From positions 1 to 64,000 of the forward strand of contig NZ_FOCW01000008.1 of assembly GCF_900110225.1 (NCBI RefSeq): DNA of 64,000 bases. Reading direction: 5' to 3'. Below, one piece after another: positions 29,784-38,249 of this stretch. Under the pieces are notes generated by a model that saw only the letters and a list, made by a program, of their open reading frames with translations, was not told where the DNA came from and made no database searches. Position numbers and translations under genes: made by a program. Origin of the DNA: Allobrachymonas denitrificans DSM 15123 (lineage in GTDB: Bacteria > Pseudomonadota > Gammaproteobacteria > Burkholderiales > Burkholderiaceae_C). The number at the start of each line of letters is the position of its first letter. Position 1 is the stretch's first letter.

Positions 29784-30386
29784 ATGCTCTCCCTGGCACT
29801 CAAGCGCCTGTTCGACATCGCTGCATCCTGCATCGGCCTGCTGCTGCTCGCGCCAGTGCTGCTGGGCATCGCCGTCTGGATCAAGCGCGACTCCCCCGGC
29901 CCGGTATTCTTCCGCCAGCAACGCATCGGCCGCCATGGCGAGCCTTTCCGCATCTACAAGTTCCGCAGCATGCGGCAGGACAACGCCGGCCTGCAGATCA
30001 CCGTGGGCGCGGACGACCGCATCACCCGCAGCGGGCATTTCATCCGCGCCTACAAGCTGGACGAGCTGCCCCAGCTCATCAACGTGCTGCTCGGCGACAT
30101 GAGCATCGTCGGCCCGCGCCCCGAGGTGCCGCGCTACGTGGCGCTGTATCCGGCCGATGTGCGCGCCGAGGTGCTGAGCGTGCGCCCCGGCATCACCGAC
30201 CTGGCCTCCGTACAATACCGCAGCGAAAGCACGCTGCTGGCACAAAGCAGCAACCCCGAGCAGACCTATGTCGACACCATCCTGCCGGCCAAGCTGGCGC
30301 TGTGCCGCCAGTACGTGCGCGAACGCTCCTTCTGGCTGGACCTGCGCATCATCGGCATGACGCTCGGCATCCTGCTCAAGCCCTGA
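29784..30386 (+). CDS. Initiating phosphoglycosyl transferase (PglC-like)
   Basis: Small monotopic phosphoglycosyl transferase of 200 residues. One N-terminal membrane hairpin (LFDIAASCIGLLLLAPVLLG, about residues 8-27) is followed by RDSPGPVFFRQQRIG, KFRSM, the catalytic DELPQL and GDMSIVGPRPEVPRY. It transfers a sugar-1-phosphate from a UDP-sugar to undecaprenyl phosphate, starting the repeat unit. The ATG at 29784 gives the standard N-terminus; 22 codons of upstream frame are not conserved-looking. Together with the PglE-like and PglF-like neighbours it suggests a bacillosamine-type first sugar. It is the only intact enzyme of this kind here, the other being cut by an IS. Confidence 0.92.
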   Translation: MLSLALKRLFDIAASCIGLLLLAPVLLGIAVWIKRDSPGPVFFRQQRIGRHGEPFRIYKFRSMRQDNAGLQITVGADDRITRSGHFIRAYKLDELPQLINVLLGDMSIVGPRPEVPRYVALYPADVRAEVLSVRPGITDLASVQYRSESTLLAQSSNPEQTYVDTILPAKLALCRQYVRERSFWLDLRIIGMTLGILLKP

Positions 30387-30398
30387 GTTTTTTCTTCC

Positions 30399-32489
30399 AT
30401 GCAATCCCGCATCTTCAACCGCTACACCCTGCCGCGCCAGTTCCTGGCCATGGGGGTGGACGTTCTCTGCGCCTGGCTGGCGCTGTTCCTGGCCATCAGC
30501 CTGCGCGAAGACCGCTGGATCCTGCCGCACGCCGACCAGACCGTCACGTATCTGCTGGCCCCCATGCTGGCGATTCCGATCATGGTCAAGTTCGGGCTGT
30601 ATCGCGCCATCTTCCGCTACACGGGCTTCTCGGCCATGGTCACCACCATGCAGGCGATTGCCGTGTATGGCGTGATCTTCTGCTGCTACGTGGTGTTCGT
30701 CGGCAACCCGACACACGTGCCGCGCAGCGTGGGCGCACTGCAGCCCATCCTGTTCCTGCTGCTGATCGGCGGCAACCGGGCCTTCATCCGCGGGCTGTTC
30801 ATGTACACCGGCAGCCAGGACATGCGCCAGCGCGGCCGGTTGCTGATCTATGGCGCAGGCCAGACCGGCATCCAGACTGCCGCCGCCATCCATAGCACGC
30901 GCAACTACACGCTGATCGGCTTCGTGGACAACGACCCGGCCAAGATCGGCCGCAGCATCAACGGCGTGGAGGTGTGGGCGCCGCAGCACCTGCCGCAGGT
31001 GGTGCGTGACAGTGACGTGAGCGACGTGCTGCTGGCCATCCCGCGCCTGACGCGGCCGGAGCGCAATGCCATCATCCAGAGCCTGCAGGGGCTGGCCGTG
31101 CACGTGCGCAGCGTGCCCAGCATGGACGAACTCGCCAGCGGCCAGGCCGCCGTGCAGCAGTTTCAGGAACTGGACGTGGAAGACCTGCTGGGACGCGACC
31201 CGGTGCCGCCGCGCGCCGAACTGATTGCGCGCGACATCCAGCAGCGTGTGGTGCTGGTGACGGGCGCGGGAGGCAGCATCGGCAGCGAGCTGTGCCGCCA
31301 GATCGTGCGCCAGGGCCCGACCACGCTGTTGCTGGTCGAACACAGCGAATTTGCCCTCTACCGCATCTACCACGAACTGCAGGCACTGGTGGCCACCCTG
31401 CCCGGCAACCCTGCGCTGGTGCCGCTGCTGGGCGATGTGCGCGATCTGCACCGCATGCGCCAGATCATCGGCACCTGGCATCCGGCCACGGTGTACCACG
31501 CGGCTGCCTACAAGCATGTGCCCATGGTCGAGCACAACCCGGTGCAGGGCCTGGCCAACAACGTGTTCGGCACGCTGACGGTGGCGCGCGCGGCGCTGGA
31601 GGCGGGTGTGCCGGAGTTCGTGCTGATTTCCACCGACAAGGCGGTGCGCCCTACCAACGTGATGGGGGCCAGCAAGCGGCTGGCCGAGCTGTGCCTGCAG
31701 GCGCTGGCGGATAGCACCGAAGTGGCGTTTGCGGGGCTGGATGCGGCCGGTGTCTGGGGCACTGAGACTGCTCACCCCACAGCATCGCTGCGCCACCCTG
31801 CGCTGGATGCAGCTGGATACGGGACGGGCGCAACGCCTACGCTCCCGCAAGCCAGCGCACCCTCTGCTGCTGGCGTTGCCGCTGGCACGTTTTCCCCCCG
31901 GAAGACCTGCTTCACCATGGTCCGCTTCGGCAACGTGCTTGGCTCTTCCGGCTCGGTGGTGCCGCTGTTCCGCCAGCAGATCGCCAACGGTGGCCCGATC
32001 ACGCTGACGCATGCCGATGTCACGCGCTATTTCATGACCATTCCGGAAGCTGCGCAACTGGTGCTGCAGGCCGGTGCCATGGGCACCGGTGGCGATGTGT
32101 TCGTGCTGGACATGGGCGAGCCGGTGCAGATTGCCCAGCTGGCACGCCAGATGGTCGCCCTCTCCGGCCTGACCGTGCGCGATGCCCAGAACCCCGGCGG
32201 CGACATCGCCATCCGGGTGACCGGCCTGCGTCCGGGCGAAAAGCTCTACGAGGAATTGCTGATCGGCGACAACCCGCAGCCGACCGAGCACCCACGCATC
32301 ATGAAGGCCCACGAGCAGCTGCTGCCGTGGCCGCAGCTGCAGGAGCGCCTGGTGGAGCTGCAGGGCCTGATGCAGGCCAACAATGTGGACGGCATCACGC
32401 GCGTGCTGCTGCAGCTGGTGAGCGGCTTCCGCGCCGGGCCGGTGGTCGATCACATCCTGTTGCAACAAAAAAGCACGATCGTTCAATGA
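30399..32489 (+). CDS. wbpM: Membrane UDP-GlcNAc 4,6-dehydratase, WbpM/PglF type
   Basis: A 696-residue protein with four N-terminal membrane segments (about residues 10-130), a CoA-binding-type Rossmann domain (LIYGAGQTGIQTAAAI), and a C-terminal extended SDR dehydratase (VLVTGAGGSIGSELCRQI, YHAAAYKHVPMVE, STDKAVRPTNVMGASKRLAE). The Met/Lys active-site variant is intact. It makes UDP-4-keto-6-deoxy-GlcNAc at the membrane face. An unusual low-complexity stretch of about 64 residues sits at 31711-31902, between the LQALAD and TCFTMVRFGNVLG segments, and splits the SDR domain. It ends the plus-strand polysaccharide operon. Confidence 0.93.
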   Translation: MQSRIFNRYTLPRQFLAMGVDVLCAWLALFLAISLREDRWILPHADQTVTYLLAPMLAIPIMVKFGLYRAIFRYTGFSAMVTTMQAIAVYGVIFCCYVVFVGNPTHVPRSVGALQPILFLLLIGGNRAFIRGLFMYTGSQDMRQRGRLLIYGAGQTGIQTAAAIHSTRNYTLIGFVDNDPAKIGRSINGVEVWAPQHLPQVVRDSDVSDVLLAIPRLTRPERNAIIQSLQGLAVHVRSVPSMDELASGQAAVQQFQELDVEDLLGRDPVPPRAELIARDIQQRVVLVTGAGGSIGSELCRQIVRQGPTTLLLVEHSEFALYRIYHELQALVATLPGNPALVPLLGDVRDLHRMRQIIGTWHPATVYHAAAYKHVPMVEHNPVQGLANNVFGTLTVARAALEAGVPEFVLISTDKAVRPTNVMGASKRLAELCLQALADSTEVAFAGLDAAGVWGTETAHPTASLRHPALDAAGYGTGATPTLPQASAPSAAGVAAGTFSPRKTCFTMVRFGNVLGSSGSVVPLFRQQIANGGPITLTHADVTRYFMTIPEAAQLVLQAGAMGTGGDVFVLDMGEPVQIAQLARQMVALSGLTVRDAQNPGGDIAIRVTGLRPGEKLYEELLIGDNPQPTEHPRIMKAHEQLLPWPQLQERLVELQGLMQANNVDGITRVLLQLVSGFRAGPVVDHILLQQKSTIVQ

Positions 32490-32494
32490 TCGCT

Positions 32495-32500
32495 ACAATG
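32495..32500 (+). promoter_or_regulatory. Possible -10 box (TACAAT) of the acyl-CoA-binding protein gene
   Basis: TACAAT lies just after the wbpM stop and 66 bases before the acyl-CoA-binding protein start. No TTGACA-like -35 is seen at standard spacing. The same TACAAT hexamer lies upstream of amn (38936-38941), which makes it a likely but weak promoter element in this genome. Confidence 0.35.
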
Positions 32501-32566
32501 GGCGCGTGCCACTTGCCTGCATCATGCAGGATGGGTGGCTGTTGAACAAATCTTCAGGAGACACGC

Positions 32567-32821
32567 ATGACCGACCTTACCGCCAATTTCGAAGCCGCCG
32601 TGGCCAACTCCACCCAGCTGAGCGAGAAGCCCGACAACCAGACCCTGCTGAAAATCTACAGCCTGTACAAGCAGGCCACCGAAGGCGACAACAGCGCCGC
32701 CAAGCCGGGCTTTGCCGACATCGTGGCGCGCGCCAAGTGGGATGCCTGGAACGCGCTCAAGGGCACCAGCGCCGACGACGCCAAGCAGCAGTACATCGAC
32801 CTGATCAACAGCCTGTCGTGA
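32567..32821 (+). CDS. Acyl-CoA-binding protein
   Basis: An 84-residue four-helix protein of the ACBP family, which binds long-chain acyl-CoA in the cytoplasm and moves it between enzymes. Visible signature residues are in LLKIYSLYKQATEGDN and AKWDAWNALKGTSADDAKQQ, which hold the Tyr, Lys and Trp contacts of the family. A GGAGA ribosome site stands 6 bases before the ATG. It is a single gene between the polysaccharide locus and a convergent phosphatase gene. A hairpin with T-run lies inside the end of that gene. Confidence 0.95.
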   Translation: MTDLTANFEAAVANSTQLSEKPDNQTLLKIYSLYKQATEGDNSAAKPGFADIVARAKWDAWNALKGTSADDAKQQYIDLINSLS

Positions 32822-32888
32822 TGCGCTGATGGCACAGGGCTCTGGCAGGGGGTGCCCCGCCTGAGCTTCTGCACGCTGAACGCTGCTG

Positions 32889-33503
32889 TCAGCCCTCCAT
32901 GCCGCCTGTGGGCGGCATTTTGCTGTCCGCGCCCTGCAGCACCTCGGCCAACACGCCGGCGCAGGCATCTTCCACCAGGTCCAGCACCTGTTCGAAGCCT
33001 TCCGCACCGCCAAAGTAGGGATCGGGCACGGTATCCGTCTGGTGCTGGCGGCCATAGCCGGCCAGCCGCTGCACCTTGTGGCGGTACTGCTCCGGGCAAC
33101 GCGCCAGCACATCGCGTTCGTTGGCAGCATCCATCACCAGGATCAGGTCAAAATCCTCGAAGTCTGCATCCGCCAGCTGGCGCGCCCGCTGCGCAGAAAT
33201 GTCGTAGCCGCGCTTGAGCGCATGCGCCTGCGCGCGATGGTCAGGCGCGTGGCCGATGTGGTAGTCGCCCGTGCCGGCGGAATCCACCTGCACCTGCTGC
33301 TGCAGACCGGCTTCGGCCACCTGCTGTTCCATCACGCCCTGAGCCGTGGGGCTGCGGCAGATGTTGCCGAGACACACCATCAGGATGCGATACGGTTGAT
33401 CGACGGTAGCCTGAGTCCGTGTTGCTGCACCCTGCGGCGCGTTGCCCATGCGGGCAGCGGCCTCGGTGCTGGAAACATTGGCGGCAGGAATCGGCTGGGA
33501 CAT
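32889..33503 (-). CDS. Low-molecular-weight protein tyrosine phosphatase
   Basis: A 204-residue cytoplasmic phosphatase. The active-site loop VCLGNICRSPTAQGVM (CX5R, about residues 43-58) and the C-terminal acid motif VPDPYFGG are both intact. The ATG at 33503 is chosen because it has GGAG at the right distance; a longer frame reaches 33647 but is Cys/Arg-rich and not convincing. The N-terminal ~38 residues before the catalytic domain are a low-complexity extension. Such enzymes often act with tyrosine kinases (Wzc) on exopolysaccharide export, but no kinase of that kind is present here. Confidence 0.93.
   Translation of the reverse strand: MSQPIPAANVSSTEAAARMGNAPQGAATRTQATVDQPYRILMVCLGNICRSPTAQGVMEQQVAEAGLQQQVQVDSAGTGDYHIGHAPDHRAQAHALKRGYDISAQRARQLADADFEDFDLILVMDAANERDVLARCPEQYRHKVQRLAGYGRQHQTDTVPDPYFGGAEGFEQVLDLVEDACAGVLAEVLQGADSKMPPTGGMEG
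32899..32921 (+). terminator. Hairpin terminator inside the convergent phosphatase gene
   Basis: ATGCCGCC, a TGTG loop and GGCGGCAT make an 8-bp perfect stem, followed by TTT. It points in the direction of the acyl-CoA-binding protein transcript and lies in the last codons of the tyrosine phosphatase on the other strand (encoding the MPPTGG tail). Confidence 0.5.
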
Positions 33504-33664
33504 CGGGGGCTCCGGAAGTTGCATCGCGCCCATTCTGGCATGGAGGCCATACTGGCATAGCGCAGTGCGGCACGCAGCAACGTTGCCTCTGCCTCTGCCT
33601 CTGTGGCAGCATTCAACAGGAATCCCATCCTGACAAGCCCGCACCAAGGCGCTAAACTTTGCGC

Positions 33665-34885
33665 ATGACTGTTGCCATTTCTTCCCGTCAGTTCAAGGTG
33701 TTGCCCGAAGTGGCCGCCGAGCTGGACCATCTCATCGCCCTGCGGCGTGACATCCACGCCCACCCCGAGCTGTGCTACGAGGAAAAGCGCACCTCCGATC
33801 TGGTGGCGCAGAAGCTCGAAGAGTGGGGCATCGAGGTGGTGCGCGGACTTGGGGGCACCGGGCTGGTCGGCATCCTGCGCAGCGGCAGTTCGCCGCGTGC
33901 CATCGGCCTGCGCGCCGACATGGATGCCCTGCCCATGCAGGAAGACAACACCTTCGCCCATGCCAGCCAGCACCCCGGAAAGATGCACGCCTGTGGCCAT
34001 GACGGCCACACGGCCACCCTGCTGGGCGCCGCGCAATACCTGGCCAAACATCGCATTTTCAACGGCACGGTGTATTTCATCTTCCAGCCCGCCGAGGAAG
34101 GCGGAGCCGGCGCACGCGCGATGATCGAGGACGGGCTGTTCGAGCGCTTCCCGATGGATGCAGTGTTCGGCTTTCACAACTGGCCAGGACTGCCCGCTGG
34201 CGATGTGGCGGCCTCCCCCGGCCCGGTGATGGCCTCGAGCAACGAGTTCAGCATCACCCTGCAGGGCAAGGGCGGTCATGCCGCGCTGCCGCACGCGGCC
34301 AACGATCCGGTGCCGGTTGCCTGCACGCTGGTGCAGGCTTTCCAGACCATAGTCTCGCGCAGCATTTCACCCATAGATTCGGCGGTGATTTCGGTGACCA
34401 TGCTGCAGGCCGGTGATGCCACCAACGTGATTCCGGACGCCTGCACGCTGCAGGGCACGGTGCGCACCTTCACGCTGGAGGTGCTGGATCAGGTTGAACA
34501 GCGCATGCGCGAACTGTCGGAAAATCTGGCGCGCGGCTTCAGCATGGAGTGCCAGTTCGAGTTCAAGCGCAACTATCCGCCCACCATCAACAGCCGCGAC
34601 GAGGCGCACTTCATCCACGAAGTCGCCAGCAGCGTACTGGGCACGCACCATGTGCACAAGCAGGTGCCGACCATGGCGGCAGAGGATTTCTCCTTCATGC
34701 TGCAGCACAAGCCGGGCTGCTACTTCTTCATCGGCAATGGCGACGGCGACCACCGCATGCTCGGCCACGCCGGCGGCCCGTGCACGCTGCACAACGCCAG
34801 CTACGATTTCAACGACGCGCTGCTGCCTGCAGGCGCAACGCTGTGGGTGAAGGTGGTGGAGCGCTGGCTGGCGCCGGTGCTGTAA
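33665..34885 (+). CDS. M20 family amidohydrolase (hippurate hydrolase-like)
   Basis: Metal-dependent amidohydrolase of 406 residues. It has LRRDIHAHPELCYEEKRTSD, the metal ligands in GLRADMDALPM and HACGHDGHTATLLGAA, FQPAEEGGAGARAMIEDGLF with the catalytic Glu pair, and the dimerisation domain ending in AEDFSFMLQHKPGCYFFIGN. The family hydrolyses N-acyl amino acids and related amides; the true substrate is unknown. A TAAACT box sits 6 bases before the ATG at 33665, so the transcript may have little or no leader. A GC-rich aldo/keto reductase gene converges on it. Confidence 0.93.
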   Translation: MTVAISSRQFKVLPEVAAELDHLIALRRDIHAHPELCYEEKRTSDLVAQKLEEWGIEVVRGLGGTGLVGILRSGSSPRAIGLRADMDALPMQEDNTFAHASQHPGKMHACGHDGHTATLLGAAQYLAKHRIFNGTVYFIFQPAEEGGAGARAMIEDGLFERFPMDAVFGFHNWPGLPAGDVAASPGPVMASSNEFSITLQGKGGHAALPHAANDPVPVACTLVQAFQTIVSRSISPIDSAVISVTMLQAGDATNVIPDACTLQGTVRTFTLEVLDQVEQRMRELSENLARGFSMECQFEFKRNYPPTINSRDEAHFIHEVASSVLGTHHVHKQVPTMAAEDFSFMLQHKPGCYFFIGNGDGDHRMLGHAGGPCTLHNASYDFNDALLPAGATLWVKVVERWLAPVL

Positions 34886-34891
34886 GCAGCC

Positions 34892-35731
34892 TCAGTGCCC
34901 GAACACATCCGAATCCAGCATCGCCGGATCCACGCGGTCCAGCGCGCTCAGCGCTGCCATTTCCCCGTCTGACAGCGTGAAGCCGAACACGTCCAGGTTC
35001 TGGGCCAGACGCACCGGATCGGAAGACTTCGGAATCGGCACATAGCCCTGCTGGGTATGCCAGCGCAGCACCACCTGCCCCGCTGTGCGGCCATGGCGCT
35101 CGGCCGCAGCCAGAATGGCCGGCTCCTGCAGCATGGCGCCGGCACGGCCCAGCGGGCTCCAGGCTTCGGTGACGATGCCACGCTCGCAGTGCACCTGCAC
35201 CACGTCATGACGGCCATGGTAGGGATCCAGATGGATCTGGTTGACATGCGGCACCAGCCCCAGATCGAACAGGCGCTGCAGATGCGTCGGCTTGAAGTTG
35301 GAAGTGCCGATGGCGCGCACCTTGCCCGCCTCCAGCAGGCGTACCAGTCCCTCGAAGGCCTCCACGTAGCGATCCTGATCGGGATTGGGCCAGTGCACCA
35401 GCAGCAGGTCCACGTAATCCAGACCCAGACGCAGCAGGCTGGCATCGCAAGCCTGCTGCGCACCTTCCACGCTGTGCCACTGCTTGTTGAACTTGGTGGT
35501 GATGAACACCTGCTCGCGCGGCACGCCTGAGGCACGCAGGCCTTCGCCCACACCGCGTTCATTGCCGTAGTTTTCTGCCGTGTCGATCAGGCGGTAGCCC
35601 ATGCCGATGGCCTGTGCCACCACGCGTGCGGCTTCGGCATCGTCCATGGGCCAGGTGCCCAGACCGAGTTGCGGCATCTCGACGCCATTGCTCAGGGTGA
35701 TGGTGGGAGCCAGGGAAGTGGGGGTCGGCAT
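34892..35731 (-). CDS. Aldo/keto reductase
   Basis: NADPH-dependent reductase of 279 residues with the (beta/alpha)8 fold. The catalytic Asp and Tyr are in DTAENYGNERGVGEGL, the Lys in TTKFNKQW, and the His in LVHWPNPDQDRY. The phosphate-binding IPKSSDPVRLAQNLD is near the C-terminus. I start at the ATG at 35731 since it gives the canonical N-terminus and has an upstream GGAG; 12 more codons are open. It is similar to 2,5-diketogluconate reductase-type enzymes, but the substrate is unknown. Confidence 0.92.
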   Translation of the reverse strand: MPTPTSLAPTITLSNGVEMPQLGLGTWPMDDAEAARVVAQAIGMGYRLIDTAENYGNERGVGEGLRASGVPREQVFITTKFNKQWHSVEGAQQACDASLLRLGLDYVDLLLVHWPNPDQDRYVEAFEGLVRLLEAGKVRAIGTSNFKPTHLQRLFDLGLVPHVNQIHLDPYHGRHDVVQVHCERGIVTEAWSPLGRAGAMLQEPAILAAAERHGRTAGQVVLRWHTQQGYVPIPKSSDPVRLAQNLDVFGFTLSDGEMAALSALDRVDPAMLDSDVFGH

Positions 35732-35827
35732 GGTGCGTGTGTCTCCGTGATGGGGTTGTTCTGGCAACAGCCGGCCACGGAGAACCTGTGCCCTCCTCTG
35801 CCGGAACTGTCTGCTATGGGCATGATG

Positions 35828-37153
35828 CTAACGGATGCAGCACAGCCTTGCATGCACCTCGCCCATCAGGGGCCGCAGCCCCGGATCGGGCTGGAGGCAA
35901 TCGGCCAGCAAGGCATTCAGCGCCTCTGCCAGTGCCTGCTCCCCGGCTGCCGGCGGCAGACTGTGCTGCAGCAGCTCTTCCAGCAGATAGCCCCAGGCAC
36001 GCACTTCCACGCGCTGCAATCCCTTCGATCGCTCGGCATCATCCGGCAATAGTGAAGCCGCGCCAAAGTCGCCCACCAGCACGCCGCCCTGTCCATCATG
36101 CAGGGTGTTGTGGGCATAGAAATCACCATGCAGCACGCCGTTTTCATGCAGATGCGCCGCCACGCTGGCAAGATCCAGCGCCATGCGATGCACTTGAGAC
36201 AGCGGCAACTGCACGCCTGCCGGATACACGTCCCGCGTGCAGCTTTCCAGGCTCGGTGGCCCGGCCAGCGCATGGAAGTCCGGCCCGATCAGCGGCATGA
36301 CCAGGCCCTGCGCCTGTTGCGGATGGCCGTCAAGACGGCCCAGCAGGGAAATCAGCTGCAGATGATTGCCCGCCTGGATCCAGGTCGCCATTTCGCTGTC
36401 CGGCAGGCCGTCGCTGGTCACGGCGCCCTTGAACAGCTTGAGCGCCACCTCGCAGCCATCGCCGGAAGCCGCATGCCAGTGCGCCTGATGGATCATTCCC
36501 GAAGCGCCATGCCCAAGCAGGGTACCCAGTTCCAGCTCGCTCCAGTCAATAGCCGGCAGGCCCTGCCGCTGCAGCACCAGCTGCTCCTGCTCCGCGCAGA
36601 AGGGGTTGCCCGCATAGGCCAGCCAGGCCAGACGCGGCAACTGTCCTATCCAGTCAGGCAGCGCAGTCAGCCGATTGGCGGAAATGCGCAGCAATTCGAG
36701 TGCATTCAGACCAGCCATGCGCTCCGGCAATGTCGCAAGCTGGTTGCCGGCCAGTGCCAGTTTCTGCAGGTTGCGACAGTCCCCCAGCGCTTCAGGCAGT
36801 TCGGCAATCCGGTTGTCCGTCAGGATCAGCCAGCGCAGCTGCGGCGGCAATGCCTGCGCAGGCACATGGTCAATCCGGCAGGACTTGAACCCGATGGTGG
36901 TAAGCGACTCGCATTGCCCCAGTACTGCGGGCAAGGTTGTGAAAGGGTTGTTCGAACAGAACACAATGCGCAACCGGGAAAGGCGCGGCAGCCAGTCCGG
37001 TAAGGTTGCCAGCCGGTTATCCGACAGGTCCAGCACTTCCAGCGTGTCAGCGAGACGCAGCACGTCGTCCGGCAGTTCCTGCAATCCGCCCCGCAGGCGC
37101 AGCACATGCGCGCCGTCCAGTTCGCCGCGGCGCAGTTGCTCCAGCGTATGCAT
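35828..37153 (-). CDS. Leucine-rich-repeat / serine-threonine kinase fusion protein
   Basis: A 441-residue two-domain protein. Residues about 35-190 hold six or seven leucine-rich repeats of the short bacterial type (LEVLDLSDNRLATLPDWLPR, LQKLALAGNQLATLPERMAG, LELLRISANRLTALPDWIGQ). Residues about 205-435 form a protein kinase: glycine loop GHGASGM, VALKLF with Lys239, catalytic HGDFYAHN (Asp344, Asn349) and DFG (362-364). The HGD form replaces the usual HRD. No membrane segment or signal peptide was seen. A longer frame exists but starts inside coaX. It ends 4 bases from nothing on the left and lies 4 bases after coaX, so they probably share a transcript. Its targets are unknown. Confidence 0.93.
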   Translation of the reverse strand: MHTLEQLRRGELDGAHVLRLRGGLQELPDDVLRLADTLEVLDLSDNRLATLPDWLPRLSRLRIVFCSNNPFTTLPAVLGQCESLTTIGFKSCRIDHVPAQALPPQLRWLILTDNRIAELPEALGDCRNLQKLALAGNQLATLPERMAGLNALELLRISANRLTALPDWIGQLPRLAWLAYAGNPFCAEQEQLVLQRQGLPAIDWSELELGTLLGHGASGMIHQAHWHAASGDGCEVALKLFKGAVTSDGLPDSEMATWIQAGNHLQLISLLGRLDGHPQQAQGLVMPLIGPDFHALAGPPSLESCTRDVYPAGVQLPLSQVHRMALDLASVAAHLHENGVLHGDFYAHNTLHDGQGGVLVGDFGAASLLPDDAERSKGLQRVEVRAWGYLLEELLQHSLPPAAGEQALAEALNALLADCLQPDPGLRPLMGEVHARLCCIR

Positions 37154-37157
37154 GCAA

Positions 37158-38120
37158 TCAGGACTGCGGCAGGGATCCGGCTCCGTCCACCATCTGGCAC
37201 GGCAACACGGTCGATGCAGCCTGGGGCACGGCGCCACCGTCGCAGGAGGCTTGCGTCTCGCCCGCAGCCCCGTCGCCGGACTGGGGGCCGGTAGCCTGCT
37301 GCGCAGCAGCTTCCAGTCGCGACGCCTGTTCCGCGCGCTGACGCGCATGGGCATCGGCCGCCATGGCCAGCAGGCCGTCGAAAATCAGGCTTTCCACCAG
37401 CTCGAACGGCGTTTCCATGTAGGGCGCCATCTTCCAGCCGGCACCGCCGGTCATGATGCACATGGGCTGCATGCCGCAATGGGCGCGCACATGGCGCACC
37501 ATGCGCTGCACCGCACCGGCAATGGCAAAGGTGCCGCCGCTGGTCAGTGCATCACTGGTGTTGGTGGGAAATTCGGTGACGTTGCCGGTGGGCACGTGCA
37601 GGCCGGCCGTGCCGGACTCGAGCGCGCGCAGCATGATGCCGTGGCCCGGCAGGATCAGCCCGCCCAGGAAGTTGCCATCCACGTCGATGGCCTCCACCGT
37701 CACTGCCGTGCCGACCATCACCACCACCAGCGGCCGCGGAGCCTGGCCTTCGCAGGCGTGCAGCATGCGGTGGCGTGCGCCGATGATGGCAACCCAGCGG
37801 TCGGCGCCCAGACGGTTGGGCATCTCGTAGCCGTTGGTCACGCCAGCCTGTTCCGTCCGCGACACCACCCAGCGTGGCTCCAGATCGGGCCAGATCTCCA
37901 TCTGCTCTTCGACGCGGCGCTTGAGCGCATCGCCGGCCACCACGCAGCCCAGCATGCGCGAGGGTGCCGAGGGGAAGGCCTTCCACGGCCCTTCGGCCAG
38001 CTTCTCGATGTTCTCGAGGAACTCGGCGCCATGCGCCAGCAGGCGGGCGTTCGGAGCGGGCTGGGCATACAGCGCCCACTTCAGGCGCGTATTGCCGATA
38101 TCTACTGCTAGAAACGTCAT
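37158..38120 (-). CDS. coaX: Type III pantothenate kinase
   Basis: First enzyme of coenzyme A synthesis, phosphorylating pantothenate with ATP. With the ATG at 38120 the protein has 320 residues. The phosphate 1 motif is [23 protein letters not shown] and [19 protein letters not shown] carry the catalytic Asp region, and [10 protein letters not shown] follows. CoaX proteins are usually about 250-260 residues; here a low-complexity Ala/Gln/Gly tail of about 55-60 residues is added. CATAAT stands 6 bases before the ATG on the minus strand, which would give a near-leaderless message. The LRR-kinase gene follows. Confidence 0.95.
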   Translation of the reverse strand: MTFLAVDIGNTRLKWALYAQPAPNARLLAHGAEFLENIEKLAEGPWKAFPSAPSRMLGCVVAGDALKRRVEEQMEIWPDLEPRWVVSRTEQAGVTNGYEMPNRLGADRWVAIIGARHRMLHACEGQAPRPLVVVMVGTAVTVEAIDVDGNFLGGLILPGHGIMLRALESGTAGLHVPTGNVTEFPTNTSDALTSGGTFAIAGAVQRMVRHVRAHCGMQPMCIMTGGAGWKMAPYMETPFELVESLIFDGLLAMAADAHARQRAEQASRLEAAAQQATGPQSGDGAAGETQASCDGGAVPQAASTVLPCQMVDGAGSLPQS

Positions 38121-38249
38121 GGGCGCATTATGGGCGCAGACGTGGAATTGTTGACGTTTGCTTACCATAATTGCAGGGGGCTGTTGCGTACCTGTCATGT
38201 TTTGCGGCTACGCTGCAGCTCTCAACACTCACAACCAAGGAGAGAAGAC

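Noticed and set aside
29757-32486. A minus-strand open frame of 909 codons over the WbpM-like gene.
   Set aside because: His/Gln/Ala-rich shadow with no motif; the plus-strand gene has membrane segments and complete dehydratase motifs.
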